Positions 1 to 9,833 of a stretch of 20,766 nt of DNA are shown here, in pieces (positions within the stretch are counted from its first letter, which is position 1; each line of letters begins with the position of its first letter). A program made the position numbers and the translations under genes. The stretch comes from Protostelium mycophagum (Eukaryota; Evosea; Variosea; Protosteliida; Protosteliaceae). Where the stretch lies: contig MZNV01000799.1 of the NCBI GenBank assembly GCA_002081555.1, positions 1 to 20,766 on the forward strand, given 5' to 3'. Below the pieces are notes generated by a model. It was not told the origin of the DNA and made no database searches. It saw only the letters and a program-made list of their open reading frames with translations.

Positions 1-230
1 CCCAAACCTTTCACGAGATGACACTTTTGCCGATTTGACTTATAACGTTCCATAAGGTCAGATCTACCAGGTCGCAATCGCGGAGACTTTCTTTTCGGGG
101 ACCTTGCAGTTTGCGAACCTCTTTGCAAAAAGTCAGTTTCTTCGACTCAAGACATAATCACCTGCAATGACGCCTGACCGATGATCCCAATTGGCTTATT
201 CCATTTACAGTCCTCTCCCGAAATATAACC
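1..230. repeat. 230-bp direct repeat, copy 1 (reaches window edge)
   Basis: This segment recurs at 438-667 with one visible difference (C31 versus T468). It starts at the first base of the window, so the true repeat may be longer to the left. On the minus strand it holds two overlapping open frames of about 45 codons; one is basic and Arg/Lys-rich, and neither is recognised. No terminal inverted repeats or target-site duplication can be identified. Confidence 0.95.
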
Positions 231-437
231 TCGTGGTTGTCAGGGCAAAGCGGAATATCTATCTGTGCTTTGATAAAACTCACGGTATGTAACCGAAGAT
301 CGAAGTTGAGGATCTGGCCTTAAACTTTTGGCCATTTTTTTTCCCTTCTTTCTGCACATTCTTGTGTTATTGTCATAATTTATTGGTCACCATCATCAGG
401 CTATTGCGTAGGTAAATGTGGTAAGATTTAGTTATTG

Positions 438-667
438 CCCAAACCTTTCACGAGATGACACTTTTGCTGATTTGACTTATAACGTTCCATAAGGTCAGAT
501 CTACCAGGTCGCAATCGCGGAGACTTTCTTTTCGGGGACCTTGCAGTTTGCGAACCTCTTTGCAAAAAGTCAGTTTCTTCGACTCAAGACATAATCACCT
601 GCAATGACGCCTGACCGATGATCCCAATTGGCTTATTCCATTTACAGTCCTCTCCCGAAATATAACC
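438..667. repeat. 230-bp direct repeat, copy 2
   Basis: Near-identical copy of 1-230, offset by 437 bp, with a unique 207-bp spacer at 231-437. The high identity means either a recent tandem-type duplication or an assembly artefact. No known element family is recognised. Confidence 0.95.
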
Positions 668-1273
668 CGACATAAAGACTCCATGTTTTATGGTACAATC
701 AATATCCACTTTCCATCTCAAGAAAAGGAATAACTGCCAATGATTCTAGGTCATCGATAACAACTGGGTTGATGCAGCCTTGCGTGTATCCACAACTTGG
801 TTCATCATGTCTATTTGTTTCAGGAGTTAAGATGTTGGTGGTTGTCCAAACCAACAGATGTTCCGATTTGTTAGCCCACGATCCTGTTCGGCGTAGTCTG
901 ATTTCAGTCGTTTCGAGGCTCAAAACTCACCATTGAATGCAGATTGCCCATAGTTCCTGGATTATTAGATGGATGGGTAAATCGATCACTCAAGTGTCCA
1001 CATAAAGAAATAGTTCCACAGTCTCTTTATTGCCGTTCTTTGTCGGCGTTCTCGTTTGCACAGCTGATGTGATGATGGCTAAAAACAGCTTCAAGTTGAA
1101 GGATCTACAACTCGTTTCATAAAAGTCGACACAAGCAATTCGAGGACTACTTGAAGACTGACAATTCTCCTCACTGCACAGTTCCCACGATGTATAATTT
1201 CGTTTGATTTTGCACAAAGCTGGGAGCTGTCGGGACATACTAGATCCAATGCCATTTTCATTTGATACAACTG

Positions 1274-1393
1274 TAGAAAACAAGAAGGCAGAAATACTCC
1301 TCTATATTAACCTTTTACATCATCTCTTGTTGTGTGTGTTTTAGAAAACAAGAAGGCAGAAATACTCCTCTATATTACTTGTTGTGTGTGTTT
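1274..1393. repeat. Local 52+16 bp tandem duplication
   Basis: A 36-bp block (1274-1309, starting TAGAAAACAAGAAGG) is repeated exactly at 1342-1377. The following 16-bp block CTTGTTGTGTGTGTTT occurs at 1326-1341 and 1378-1393. Copy 1 differs by a 16-bp insertion (1310-1325) between the two blocks. This is a recent small duplication in non-coding DNA. Confidence 0.9.
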
Positions 1394-1523
1394 CCGTGTC
1401 TTTGCGGTCTCTTTGACTTGCTGTGGAGTCTGTGTCTTTGAGCCTTTCAGAGAAATCACTATCGTCCTTCCTTCGTCCTTCCACATCTCTGGGTGCAGGA
1501 AAGCCTGATTTTTTCAACTTGAA

Positions 1524-1529
1524 TTTATT
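1524..1529 (-). terminator. AATAAA poly(A) signal of the 1533-3064 gene
   Basis: AATAAA on the minus strand begins 3 nt after the stop codon at 1535-1533. The closeness matches most other genes in the window and supports the chosen 3' end. Confidence 0.7.
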
Positions 1530-1532
1530 TTT

Positions 1533-3064
1533 TTAAAATTCAAATGGATAAATATTCACCTCGCTGACGTGTTCGTCGGCTTCGTCCTTAGCTCTGTTTA
1601 TGCGAAGGGGTTCAGTCCAAGTGGCACGGGTTGTCCATGGGTATCGGGTGAAATGCAACTCTGATGCGCCATTCTTGGTGAGCAAAATGCAATAATGACG
1701 GAGATGTCGATTCCATCTGATCACCATCAGCTTCTCTTTTAAAGAGATCATCCTGGCATACAACTCCTAAAAGAACAGAAGATCGAGAATTCCTCACCTG
1801 ACAGAGACTGATGACCCCCTGGTCCAGTTGGTGATGATGGGTGGGCTGTCTTTCATGGAAATTTCGCCGGAGAAACTATTGTCAACTCCGGTCCAAAATT
1901 CATACGGCGGGTTATTTTCTTTCAATTTCTCCGGTCGAACTCTTGCCGCATGGACAGTAACACTGCCGCAGCCACTGTCTAAAAGAGGGTGTGGCCTCTT
2001 TATGAGATAAGTATAGGTGTATCCGTCGATGTATTGAAAAGTGGCGACGGGTATGGGTGATTCGGTGGTTTCATCATCGATCAAACGAGTCACCATTATC
2101 TTTGTTGGCACGTTGGGACCGTTATTACAAGATATTTCTCCTTTACCTGGAATGTGTGAGGCTGTTGCAAGAATGTTGAGAATGGAAATGTGAAGATTAC
2201 CGAAAGCTTTGTGAGAGTGGGTGTGGTTCGCAAGAGATGTGGTATGAACCGACGGTATAGTGTTGTTTGTGTTGTTCAGTGCGATCACCTTCATTTTTTA
2301 GAGGATGATTTCTGATTTATCATTTCGGTGTGCAGAAAACATCGAAGTATTGGTGGAAAAGCCTCACCTCCCAAAACATAAATGTAGAACCCTTATTTGG
2401 TGCTCCTGTACCCAATGGTTCTATGATGTGATTTGGTTCCATATGTTCCATTGAAATTAAGGGTCTAACATGCCCCACATTGTCTTTCAAGAACCAAGCA
2501 GAAGTGATCTCTCCTCGTGTGATGTTGACTGACATTGCCGTATTGGACAAGGTCACTTCTTTGCCCTCACGATTGACAGTTGTCTTTTTGAAAACCCAGA
2601 GGATTGAATCGCCACAGAGCGGAGTGGGTGCACCACCCTCCTTGTTCTTGTCAGGATGATCATCGGATTAATTAATGAAAGCGAATATATGAGAATGGGA
2701 ATGTACCAGATATGTAATGTTTGCTGCCTCGATTGCATTCAAAAAGGCTTGTGGTGTCTCTCCCTCTGAGATTTTAAATGAATAGTTTTCGAATAGTCCT
2801 GGCTCATTCCGAGTCACAGTAAAAGCAAGGTAAGCGGAGACAGCCGCGAGACTGAGAAAGACCACACCGAATAATATAGACAAGAGGGTGGCCTATTTCG
2901 ATCAGTATATAGTCGGAATGTAAATTTCTCACCTTTCTGAATCGAGGATGCACGAGAGTTTTATATGTTGGTGCTCTCGGTCGCTCTTCTGCCTCGTTGA
3001 TCGTAACGTAGACGACTTGTGAACCTCTATAGAGGTTCGTCGTCTCGTCCGGTGGTGGCAGCAT
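1533..3064 (-). CDS. Unrecognised type II single-pass membrane glycoprotein, 5 exons, 433 aa
   Basis: Exons on the minus strand: 3064-2933, 2892-2707, 2640-2368, 2288-1798, 1752-1533; phases are consistent and all introns are GT-AG. A cytosolic N-terminus of about 45 residues, rich in Pro, Glu and Arg, precedes one hydrophobic helix at residues 46-69 (core LLSILFGVVFLSLAAVS). The remaining ~360 residues would be extracytosolic and carry several N-glycosylation sequons (NYS, NIT, NIT, NNT, NHT, NWT). No domain is recognised. Only four Cys lie beyond the helix, so it is not a typical disulfide-rich ectodomain. The last intron (1797-1753) uses the second of two nearby AGs, because the first would lead to an early stop. 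AATAAA 3 nt after the stop supports the 3' end. Being membrane-anchored and outward-facing is inference from topology; the function is unknown. Confidence 0.6.
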
Positions 3065-3327
3065 TGTGTTGGGACGTTCTTGTTATCGTTTCTGACTCCT
3101 GAGTCCCTAAGAGGTCAGATCCTCATTATTATTTACAGACGTGCAGATTTCTGTTCTGACAACACATCAACATCAATAATATGCCGAGAAATGCTGAATT
3201 AGAGTATCATGTCACCTCTCTCTGTTGTTGTTGTGATGCGGTGATGCGAATGAGCGTTTGGCAGATGATGGAAGTCCTCAGAAAATTCGATTGACATTTT
3301 TAATTAGCAAAAACACTTTTTCCTGAA

Positions 3328-3333
3328 TTTATT
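3328..3333 (-). terminator. AATAAA poly(A) signal of CDC14
   Basis: AATAAA on the minus strand begins 2 nt after the TGA at 3338-3336, implying a very short 3' UTR. Confidence 0.7.
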
Positions 3334-3335
3334 CC

Positions 3336-5443
3336 TCAACCAAAAATTCTGCTTGTGGTGTCCCTCTGATCAAGAAAATCATCGTTAACGTCTATACGGC
3401 ACCCAACCATTATATTTTCAACTATGTAAGTGAGGTCTTCGACGGTCACAACGATCCTGATGGCTGTCAGAAGGCGGCAGAGATGACGTTTGCTGAAAAA
3501 TAACAGAAAGAAGACTTTACCGTTGTTTGCTGTCCATCTTTAGCCTTGAGGAAGTGTTTGGGAGACGGAAGGTCAGCCTTGTTGAGGTTGGGAAATTGAT
3601 TCGCTTCCGGCATTCTACGAAAAAAGTTCTGAACTGCCGTGGCGTGAAGATGACCGTTGAGTCCATGTCATCAATGTCGAAATGAACACCAAGTCCTCTC
3701 AATATTGCGTCAAAATGAGAGGCTGATACGGAGTTAAATTCTTGTTGTAGATTAATAGTTTTTACGTACAGACTACAGTATCTACATAAGGACCAGGAAG
3801 CTTGAAGGCGTTTGGGCTTGTACTCATTTTCCAAATATTATCCTCTAAACTATTTCCGGGTCAAACTTGTAATTGAAAAACACTCACTCTTCGAGGTATT
3901 TCTGCTGTGTACAATTTACAGCACCTGGCCTCCTCAGCCGAATGTAGCCTATCGCTTCAAGAGCAGTAAGTCTATAATGTTTCATAATATAACAACATAT
4001 GAGTGTCCCCGTCCGCCCTGTCGCTGTCAGTGACGTCGTATTCTCATTTATCTTCCCACCTATGCCCCCTCTGCAATGTACAACAGTCGCCCCCTGCTTT
4101 CCCTCGACAAATTGAAGAAAAGATTGCACGGTGTCAGAGCTCGGTACACCCCCATCAAAAAAAGGCAGGTCGATGTGCTTTATGCCGTTGCGAGCCAAAA
4201 ATGTTTTGTCGTACAGAGCGTCGTTTAGGCGAACTACACCAGATATTCCGTTTTGTAGAAAGAAAGACGCATATTGACTGAGAGTACTGTTGGATGGAGT
4301 ACAGCAAGCGGCGAGTTTACCATCGATCACCCAATTGAAATCCAAGTTACTCGCCCTGGTACGTGTCATGCATGAATAATGACGAATAGTGTCACCTTTG
4401 ATCGATCGTGATGTCTTGCATCAAGTTCATCTGTATTCCTTTATACAGTCCAGCGAGACAATCCTCTAGTTTTACACCTCTTCTCAACCCGTCGGTCCCT
4501 CCAAAGCAAATCAATTGTCTATATTTCTTATGGAACGGTTCCATGACCTTTTCTGGGTTCATTTGGCAGAAAATGACCTGATGATGTCACATTTTGATGT
4601 TGAGAAAGGACGAGATTATACCAAAGAGGCAGTGATGAGAAGGATGGCATTCGCAAGCATTTTTTCCTTTCTTCTCGGGTCCAAATTGCTCGATCTATAA
4701 TCACTCCTCTTTATATAGAAACATATCTCTGCTTGAAAATCAATCTCATTTTTTGCAAGGAATTTGAGGATGTTTTTCTGATGAACCTCACCTTGTCCTC
4801 TTCGGCTTGTTGTGTAATTTTGAAAGACATGCTGCCACCGTTGAAGATGTTCAACACAGAGAGGGCCGAAATACTCTGTTGATTGTGCCCAAGTTGGTTC
4901 TATCAGATCGAATTTTGTCAACTCTATATAATGCGTCTGTCTGAAACCGATCCCGGAGTGCTTTCGAAGGCGCAACTGTTGAAGATCTGTCTCGCTAAAG
5001 AAGAGAAAGTCTGAATACGATGAGGTCTATTTTTGACATGGTGATGACATTATCAAATCAGCCTCTAAAACTCATCTTAAATGACGCTCACCTGGCACAA
5101 CCTCCACGGATCTTTTCTTCCAGTCCATGTCTGACGTTGGTGGCGGTGGCGAAGCTACTTGTGAAATCATCGGTCTCCGTTCGAAATCAGCGCTCTGTGA
5201 CAGCTTATGCTTGATGCTGTGGCTGGCCACATCGTTTGATTTTTCCGTATTCACTAAAGGAACTAAACTTGGTTGTCTCGATACGATCAGAGAGGGTTCT
5301 GGTGTTGGTCGTCCAGCCGCCCTGGGAGATGCTGATGTTGCACGGCTGGTCTGCACGAGGCTAAGGTATGACTTGGCTCTGAGTGGACCATCTTCAGACC
5401 TTCTGACACGAGGAGCAGATGTAGGAATCTTTCTGATTTCCAT
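3336..5443 (-). CDS. CDC14: Cdc14-family dual-specificity phosphatase, 9 exons, 574 aa
   Basis: Exons: 5443-5092, 5010-4792, 4728-4622, 4577-4396, 4355-4060, 4017-3888, 3849-3770, 3722-3521, 3492-3336, all in phase. Residues 1-117 are a basic, Ser/Pro-rich extension with several SP sites. The Cdc14 N-terminal domain follows (DFLFFSETD, FGPLC, LDPRRKEKMLANA), then the helix with DCLAGLYKGIQ and the catalytic domain from FNWVIDGK. Seen motifs: general-acid loop LPFFDGG and P-loop HCRGGIGRTG, with C381 and R387 by this model, then GTLICCYIMKHYRLT and RRPGAVN. These match Cdc14 rather than generic DUSPs. The family dephosphorylates Ser-Pro CDK sites and acts in mitotic exit, cytokinesis or DNA repair. 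The ~145-residue C-terminal tail (exons 7-9) is not conserved and is the least certain part. A 42-nt intron (4059-4018) splits the P-loop between G386 and R387. Confidence 0.9.
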
Positions 5444-5841
5444 GAGGGTGCTGATGCGACTAAAGTGTATAATACAGTAAAATGCTTTTTTCAGCGGGAG
5501 TAAATATTTGTAGAGGGAATGTTGAAATTTACTGCCGAGCCCTCCTCCTATTTTCGGAAATACTCTTCTGTTCTACCAAGAACAAGATCATTTTGATCAA
5601 TCAGCACAGAAAGATTTTTGTATTTTACTTCATTTCCAAATAGATATGATGAGAAAAATCAGAAGTTGAGCTTTATTATATTAAGATGAATACCAAATGA
5701 TTCAATATTATGAGAAGATTCTAACTTAATCAATGATTCACGAATAAAAATCTCTAAGAAATGATATAAATGCTCGTTGTAGAATGTGGTTACACAATTC
5801 CCGATGTCCGACATCGTTTTCCGTTCTTTTTCGCATACATC
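5444..5841. promoter_or_regulatory. Divergent promoter region between CDC14 and the carrier
   Basis: A 398-bp AT-rich gap separates two divergent start codons. TATAAAT at 5765-5771 lies about 75 bp upstream of the carrier ATG and is a good TATA-box candidate for it. The motif CGTTGTAG (5775-5782) follows directly and would fall near the start of the carrier transcript. No clear TATA box is seen for CDC14. No open frame of note. Confidence 0.5.
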
Positions 5842-7741
5842 ATGTCTTTCGGTGGTAAATCTGGCAAGAAGGAGTCACCTCTGAAGCAATTCTTTCTCGG
5901 CGGTGCGTCGGGATGTGCTGCAGCATGCTGTGAGTGATCTTCTGAAACATATGGAAGCTAACGAGGTTCTCAGTCACACATCCTGTAGATCTAGTCAAAG
6001 TCCGTATGATGATCCAAGGAGAGGTGACATTACCAGCCGATGTTTTTCCACATTAATATAATATCCCACTCTAATTAATCTCTTTGACTCAAAAATAAAG
6101 ATCCATCCTTCATCTCTTTTCGATCTGTATTCATCGTGTTGACATGATGAAGGGTGGTGCCGCAGCTAAACGTTCGGGAATGCTTGGAACAGGAGTGCAA
6201 GTGGTAAAAACAGAAGGAATCAGCGCTCTGTACAAAGGGTGAGGTCTGAACCGTTTTCATATTTCTCACATCGTACAGCCTCTCCGCTTCCCTCCTAAGA
6301 CAAGGTGATTATAATGCATTTAGTCATGGCGTAATCATTCCTTTTCATGTAATTTGTAGACAGGTGCAGAGCATCTCTAAGACAATGAAAAAACTTTAAC
6401 CTGCATAATCTGATCCAATTTTTCGGTTCATGTTACAACATGATGATTTCCCGCTTTTGAGGAAATTGATATTTCCCTCTTTTTTTGAATTTTCAAATTT
6501 TGAATTATTCACTGAAATCAACAGCAACTTATACCACCGTTCGCTTTGGACTCTATTTGCAATTCAAAGAAGCCATGACTAAGCCAGGTGCGTACTCTTT
6601 CGTTGTAGTTTGTCGACATGTACAAAGTGTTTTTGTGTACAGAAACGATCTTGTTGCAGCCAAATCGTCTCTGTAGCTTTTAATATCCAAGAAATTGAAT
6701 TGTAGATCACCATATGCCTCGTTGTAGATTGTGAATTTGTATTCTTATCTTGTTAGGAGAGACACTGGGACTTTGGAAATCAATTGCCTGCAGCATGGCT
6801 GCTGGTGCTGGTGGTGCTATTGCTGGATCTCCCGCGGATGTTGTCCTCGTGAGTTTTTTGCTAATCTTGTCTTCACCATGACATGTGCATCTTTGTTGAT
6901 GATGTCGATCTGATTCTTACAACCAGGTCCGCATGCAAGCAGATGGAAAGCTTCCCGTGGAACAGCGCCGTGGTTATAAAAATGCCATCGATGGTCTCGC
7001 CAAGATCGTTCGTGATGAAGGTAAGAATTCAAATGTCTTATTGTGCAAAGATGCATTCTCCTGTGTGAATATCTTCAATGGCTTGTGGCAAATTGCTCTT
7101 TTTCTTTTAAAATACTTGCGATTGTACTCAGTTAGCACGACCACTCAAGGTGTTGTAAACTGTCGACATTGATTATGTACAGGACCCATGGCTCTGACAC
7201 GTGGCTGTGTCCCCAACATATACCGTGCCATGCTCATGACCGCTGGACAGCTGACGTCCTACGACCAAGCCAAAGGCATGATATTGAAACACACCAGCAT
7301 GAAGGATGGAACCACCCTTCACATCACGTGAGTCTCATTAGTCTTTTTGGATTCTACAACGCTTCTCGAACTGAGATGAGCAGTGCCTCTATGATCGCCG
7401 CATTCATCGCATCTGTGATCACCAATCCCATGGATGTGATCAAGACCCGCATAATGAACCAAGCGAAATCTGCTGCTCCCGGCACTCAGGTGAACCAACA
7501 CCTTAATCCCCAAAGATACTGAACGCGTACAGTTGTACACTTCGAGCGTTGATTGTGCCATGAAAATCATCAAACACGAAGGACCACAGGGTCTGTGGAA
7601 GGGCTTTGTCCCTTTCTTTGTTCGTCTCGGTCCCCACACCGTTCTGGTCAGTATTATTGTGTCCTCTCACACAACTGACCGATTCAGACGTTCGTCTTCT
7701 TCGAACAATTTTCCCGCGCAATCAGCTATTTTTCAAAATAA
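5842..7741 (+). CDS. SLC25A11: Mitochondrial oxoglutarate/malate-type carrier, 11 exons, 306 aa
   Basis: Exons: 5842-5929, 5974-6023, 6153-6238, 6279-6304, 6525-6587, 6757-6848, 6927-7020, 7183-7327, 7381-7489, 7533-7646, 7688-7741. The spliced protein has the usual ~300-residue, three-repeat mitochondrial carrier form. The three signatures are PVDLVKVR, PADVVLVR and PMDVIKTR; in the second, Leu replaces the usual basic residue, as I recall for the oxoglutarate carrier. Further family matches are LLRQATYTTVRFGLY, ADGKLPVEQRRGYKN and the C-terminal GPHTVLTFVFFEQ. The protein sits in the inner mitochondrial membrane and would exchange oxoglutarate for malate or another dicarboxylate; a dicarboxylate carrier (SLC25A10-like) is the main alternative. 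Exon 4 is only 26 nt. The stop codon lies inside AATAAA (7737-7742). Convergent with RPL23A, 123 bp away. Confidence 0.95.
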
Positions 7742-7742
7742 A
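7737..7742 (+). terminator. AATAAA poly(A) signal overlapping the carrier stop codon
   Basis: The TAA stop (7739-7741) is contained within AATAAA, so the signal is shared with the coding sequence. Confidence 0.65.
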
Positions 7743-7822
7743 GAAATAACCTTCGAGCGTGTATTTTATCATATTCAGATGATGTAACAAAATAGACGTT
7801 GGTATTTTCGCAATGCATTTCC

Positions 7823-7828
7823 TTTATT
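7823..7828 (-). terminator. AATAAA poly(A) signal of RPL23A
   Basis: AATAAA on the minus strand, about 36 nt beyond the RPL23A stop. This is a more ordinary distance than in the neighbouring genes. Confidence 0.65.
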
Positions 7829-7864
7829 CCACCCCAGTGCGCAAAAGCTGAGATATGAAACTGC

Positions 7865-8784
7865 TTAGATGATACCGATTCTGTTGGCAACGTCAAGAGC
7901 GTCGGCCTCAGCGACCAGACGAACGTAAGCCTTCTTGACTCCATCGGAACTGAAAAAAATAAATGGGTGGACAGCGTGAAAACAAAGACGTACCCGACGA
8001 GGGTGTTGACGGAGGCGACCTTGACGTCGTACAGCTTCTTGACAGCGAGCTTGACGGCCTTCTTTCCGGATCTGTTGGAGATGACAAAGACGAGGGTGTT
8101 GCTCTCCTCAATCTTCTTCATGGCAGACTCGGTGGTCAAAGGGTGCTTCAAAATGTCGAACTCAGTCTGTTGGTTCTAGTAATATTTAGAGCGTGAAAAC
8201 ACAGTTGGAGATTGTATCATTTTCTAATATTATTAGTTACTCACGTTCTTGGGGTTAGAGACACGAGGGTACTTGGGGGCGCTGGCAAGACGGAGAGTCT
8301 TGGGTCTGTAGAAGGTGGCAGAAGTGCGGATCTTCTTGGCAACAGTTGTGCGGGTTCCCTTCTTGGCGGCATTGGCAGCAGAGTTAGCCTTTGTGACACC
8401 AGTGGACTATATCACGTCACAAAAAAACATCTCTCAAATCACAATCGATTATCATCATTTTCTTTTCTCGAATGATCTCAAACATTCACAATAAAAAACA
8501 CCTAAAACATTATTTTCTCACCTTGGCGGGCTGTTGTCCCTTCTTCACACCGTTGTAGCGGTGAGCGTGTGGGTTGGGCTTTCCAGCTCTGATGGGTCCC
8601 TTGGCAACCTCCTTCTTGGCTGTCTTGGGGGCCTCTGTGGCCTTAACGGGAGCCTCGGCGGCCTTGGCGGGCTTCTCGGACGTCTTCACAGACGTGTTCT
8701 TTGCTGAACTTGGATTAGACGAGAAACATATAAACAAAGACACAGGACGATTTAGAGGACAAGATGTGTACCTTTAGCGGGCAT
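7865..8784 (-). CDS. RPL23A: Ribosomal protein uL23 (L23a), 5 exons, 207 aa
   Basis: Exons: 8784-8772, 8703-8522, 8406-8245, 8175-7994, 7949-7865. The first exon has only 13 coding bases (MPAK plus one base), common for ribosomal protein genes. Residues 1-90 are an Ala/Lys/Pro-rich basic extension. The eukaryotic L23a core follows: KIRTSATFYRPKTLRL, KYPRVS, HPLTTESAMKKIEESNTLVF, AVKKLYDVKVASVNTLV, KKAYVRL, and the invariant end DALDVANRIGII. The product binds 26S/28S rRNA near the polypeptide exit tunnel of the 60S subunit. Human L23A has 156 residues, so this one is about 50 longer, all in the N-terminal extension, as in some invertebrate L23a proteins. It converges with the carrier gene, and poly(A) signals of the two genes lie about 80 bp apart. 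Confidence 0.95.
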
Positions 8785-9111
8785 TTGGATGGATGATTGC
8801 GAGAAAGGATGCTTCGGCAATCCTCGCTTTTTGGCAATAAAATTTCCCTCCCACCCCCCTTAAAGCACCTCCCTCCCCGATTTAATTTTTCGACCAAGAC
8901 AGCTGCAAGTGGAGTCAAAGAGGACAAAGATAGAGCGCGCAGTGGGTGATGTGGAACGATATGCAGTAAATCAAAAGTGGAAGTGTTTAGTGTTGGGTTT
9001 GAATGGAGCGAAGAAAATGTGTGTCGAGATGGATCTAGAAGAACATATCTCACATCGTTTCAACGACAGTTAACCAAATTTAAAAACGGCTCAGATTCTA
9101 TGGTTACATCT
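8785..9111. promoter_or_regulatory. RPL23A upstream region
   Basis: 327 bp between the RPL23A start and the end of the next minus-strand gene. On the minus strand it contains a G-rich stretch (GGGGGGTGGGAGGG) followed by AAATTTTATTG, the likely promoter-proximal part. No TATA consensus and no gene is seen. Confidence 0.4.
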
Positions 9112-9833
9112 TTATAAATAGTTCTGACGATCGTCCTCTACATTCACATTCCCGCTGCTTTTCGCATTATGTCTCAATACAGTTATACAGATTGTTGAAT
9201 CAGAGCTGGTAAATACACCATCGATCTTGCTGGGTGTTCCATAGACATCGACCAGCGTGATACAGGTTTTGGCGGTGCCTTCTTCGTGACGATTTCCGAC
9301 ACAAAAGGAAGAAACTGCAGATCGCCTGTGATCTTCTGTTGGTATATGGCAGTCCATACGAAGAGCCTGGCAACACTCGAAATCAAGCCTGATGGGATCA
9401 GAACATGAAAGTGAGGGATTGTAGAGTGTCAGAGAAAGAAAATGAGAGTCACCTATTGTGAGTGTGGCCAACACTGCCAAGGATCTGACAGGTGAGCTGA
9501 AGAACAATAGTGACAAGCTGGCAAGCGCGATGATGAGATTGGCGGCCTCTATGATGTGGTTCCACAGTTTCTTATCTCTTGGCGCCATGACGAGGGCTGT
9601 GATTGGACAGAAGCTGCCAACACATAGAATCGTCAGAGAATTGGTCATCCAGAAGGTGGGTGTTGTTGACATGCTGATCGTCTGGAAGGCACACCATGTG
9701 GACAGCGATGCCGAGATCCCTTCGTCATATGAACATCTTGACAATCCATCAACCAAATCGCCTCACCTTGCGCTATCGATGAGGTCATATATACTCTGTT
9801 GAGCTGATCAGGCGTCAGTTGCATCTTCATCAT
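9112..9833 (-). CDS. Small multi-pass membrane protein, unrecognised, 2 exons, 224 aa
   Basis: Exons: 9833-9767 and 9719-9112. Start chosen at MMKMQLTPDQL; the frame stays open upstream to 10073, so a longer N-terminus is possible. After the first ~25 residues come three to four hydrophobic segments (FWMTNSLTILCVGSFCPITALV, split here as FWMTNSLTILCV then GSFCPITALVM; ANLIIALASLSLLFF; SLAVLATLTI), linked by a basic loop MAPRDKK. A Cys-containing hydrophilic C-terminal part follows (CCQALRMDC, AKTCITLVDVYG). A possible second intron (9451-9385, GTGACT...ATCAG) lies in the middle: splicing it changes frame and ends in a different tail beginning GLISSVARLFVWTAIY. The unspliced reading is longer and ends at TAA within a TATAAA signal; both are plausible. 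No family is recognised. Confidence 0.45.

Larger units (their letters stand above)
668..1532. other. Unassigned region downstream of the 1533-3064 gene
   Basis: No confident gene is seen. The minus strand has two modest open stretches. One (about 990-1283) is Cys-rich and lies directly after a good acceptor-like TTTTCTACAG. The other (about 699-923) has no good splice context. They could be exons of a lineage-specific gene or chance frames. The region also contains the 68-bp duplication at 1274-1393 and a short CGTCCTTCC tandem around 1464-1483. Confidence 0.5.

Noticed and set aside
1-667. Long terminal repeats of a retroelement
   Set aside because: The copies lack recognisable LTR ends, the 207-bp spacer has no element genes, and no target-site duplication is visible.
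4003-4281. Plus-strand open frames across CDC14 (4003-4281, 5127-5480)
   Set aside because: They are antisense to conserved Cdc14 exons and show no family match.
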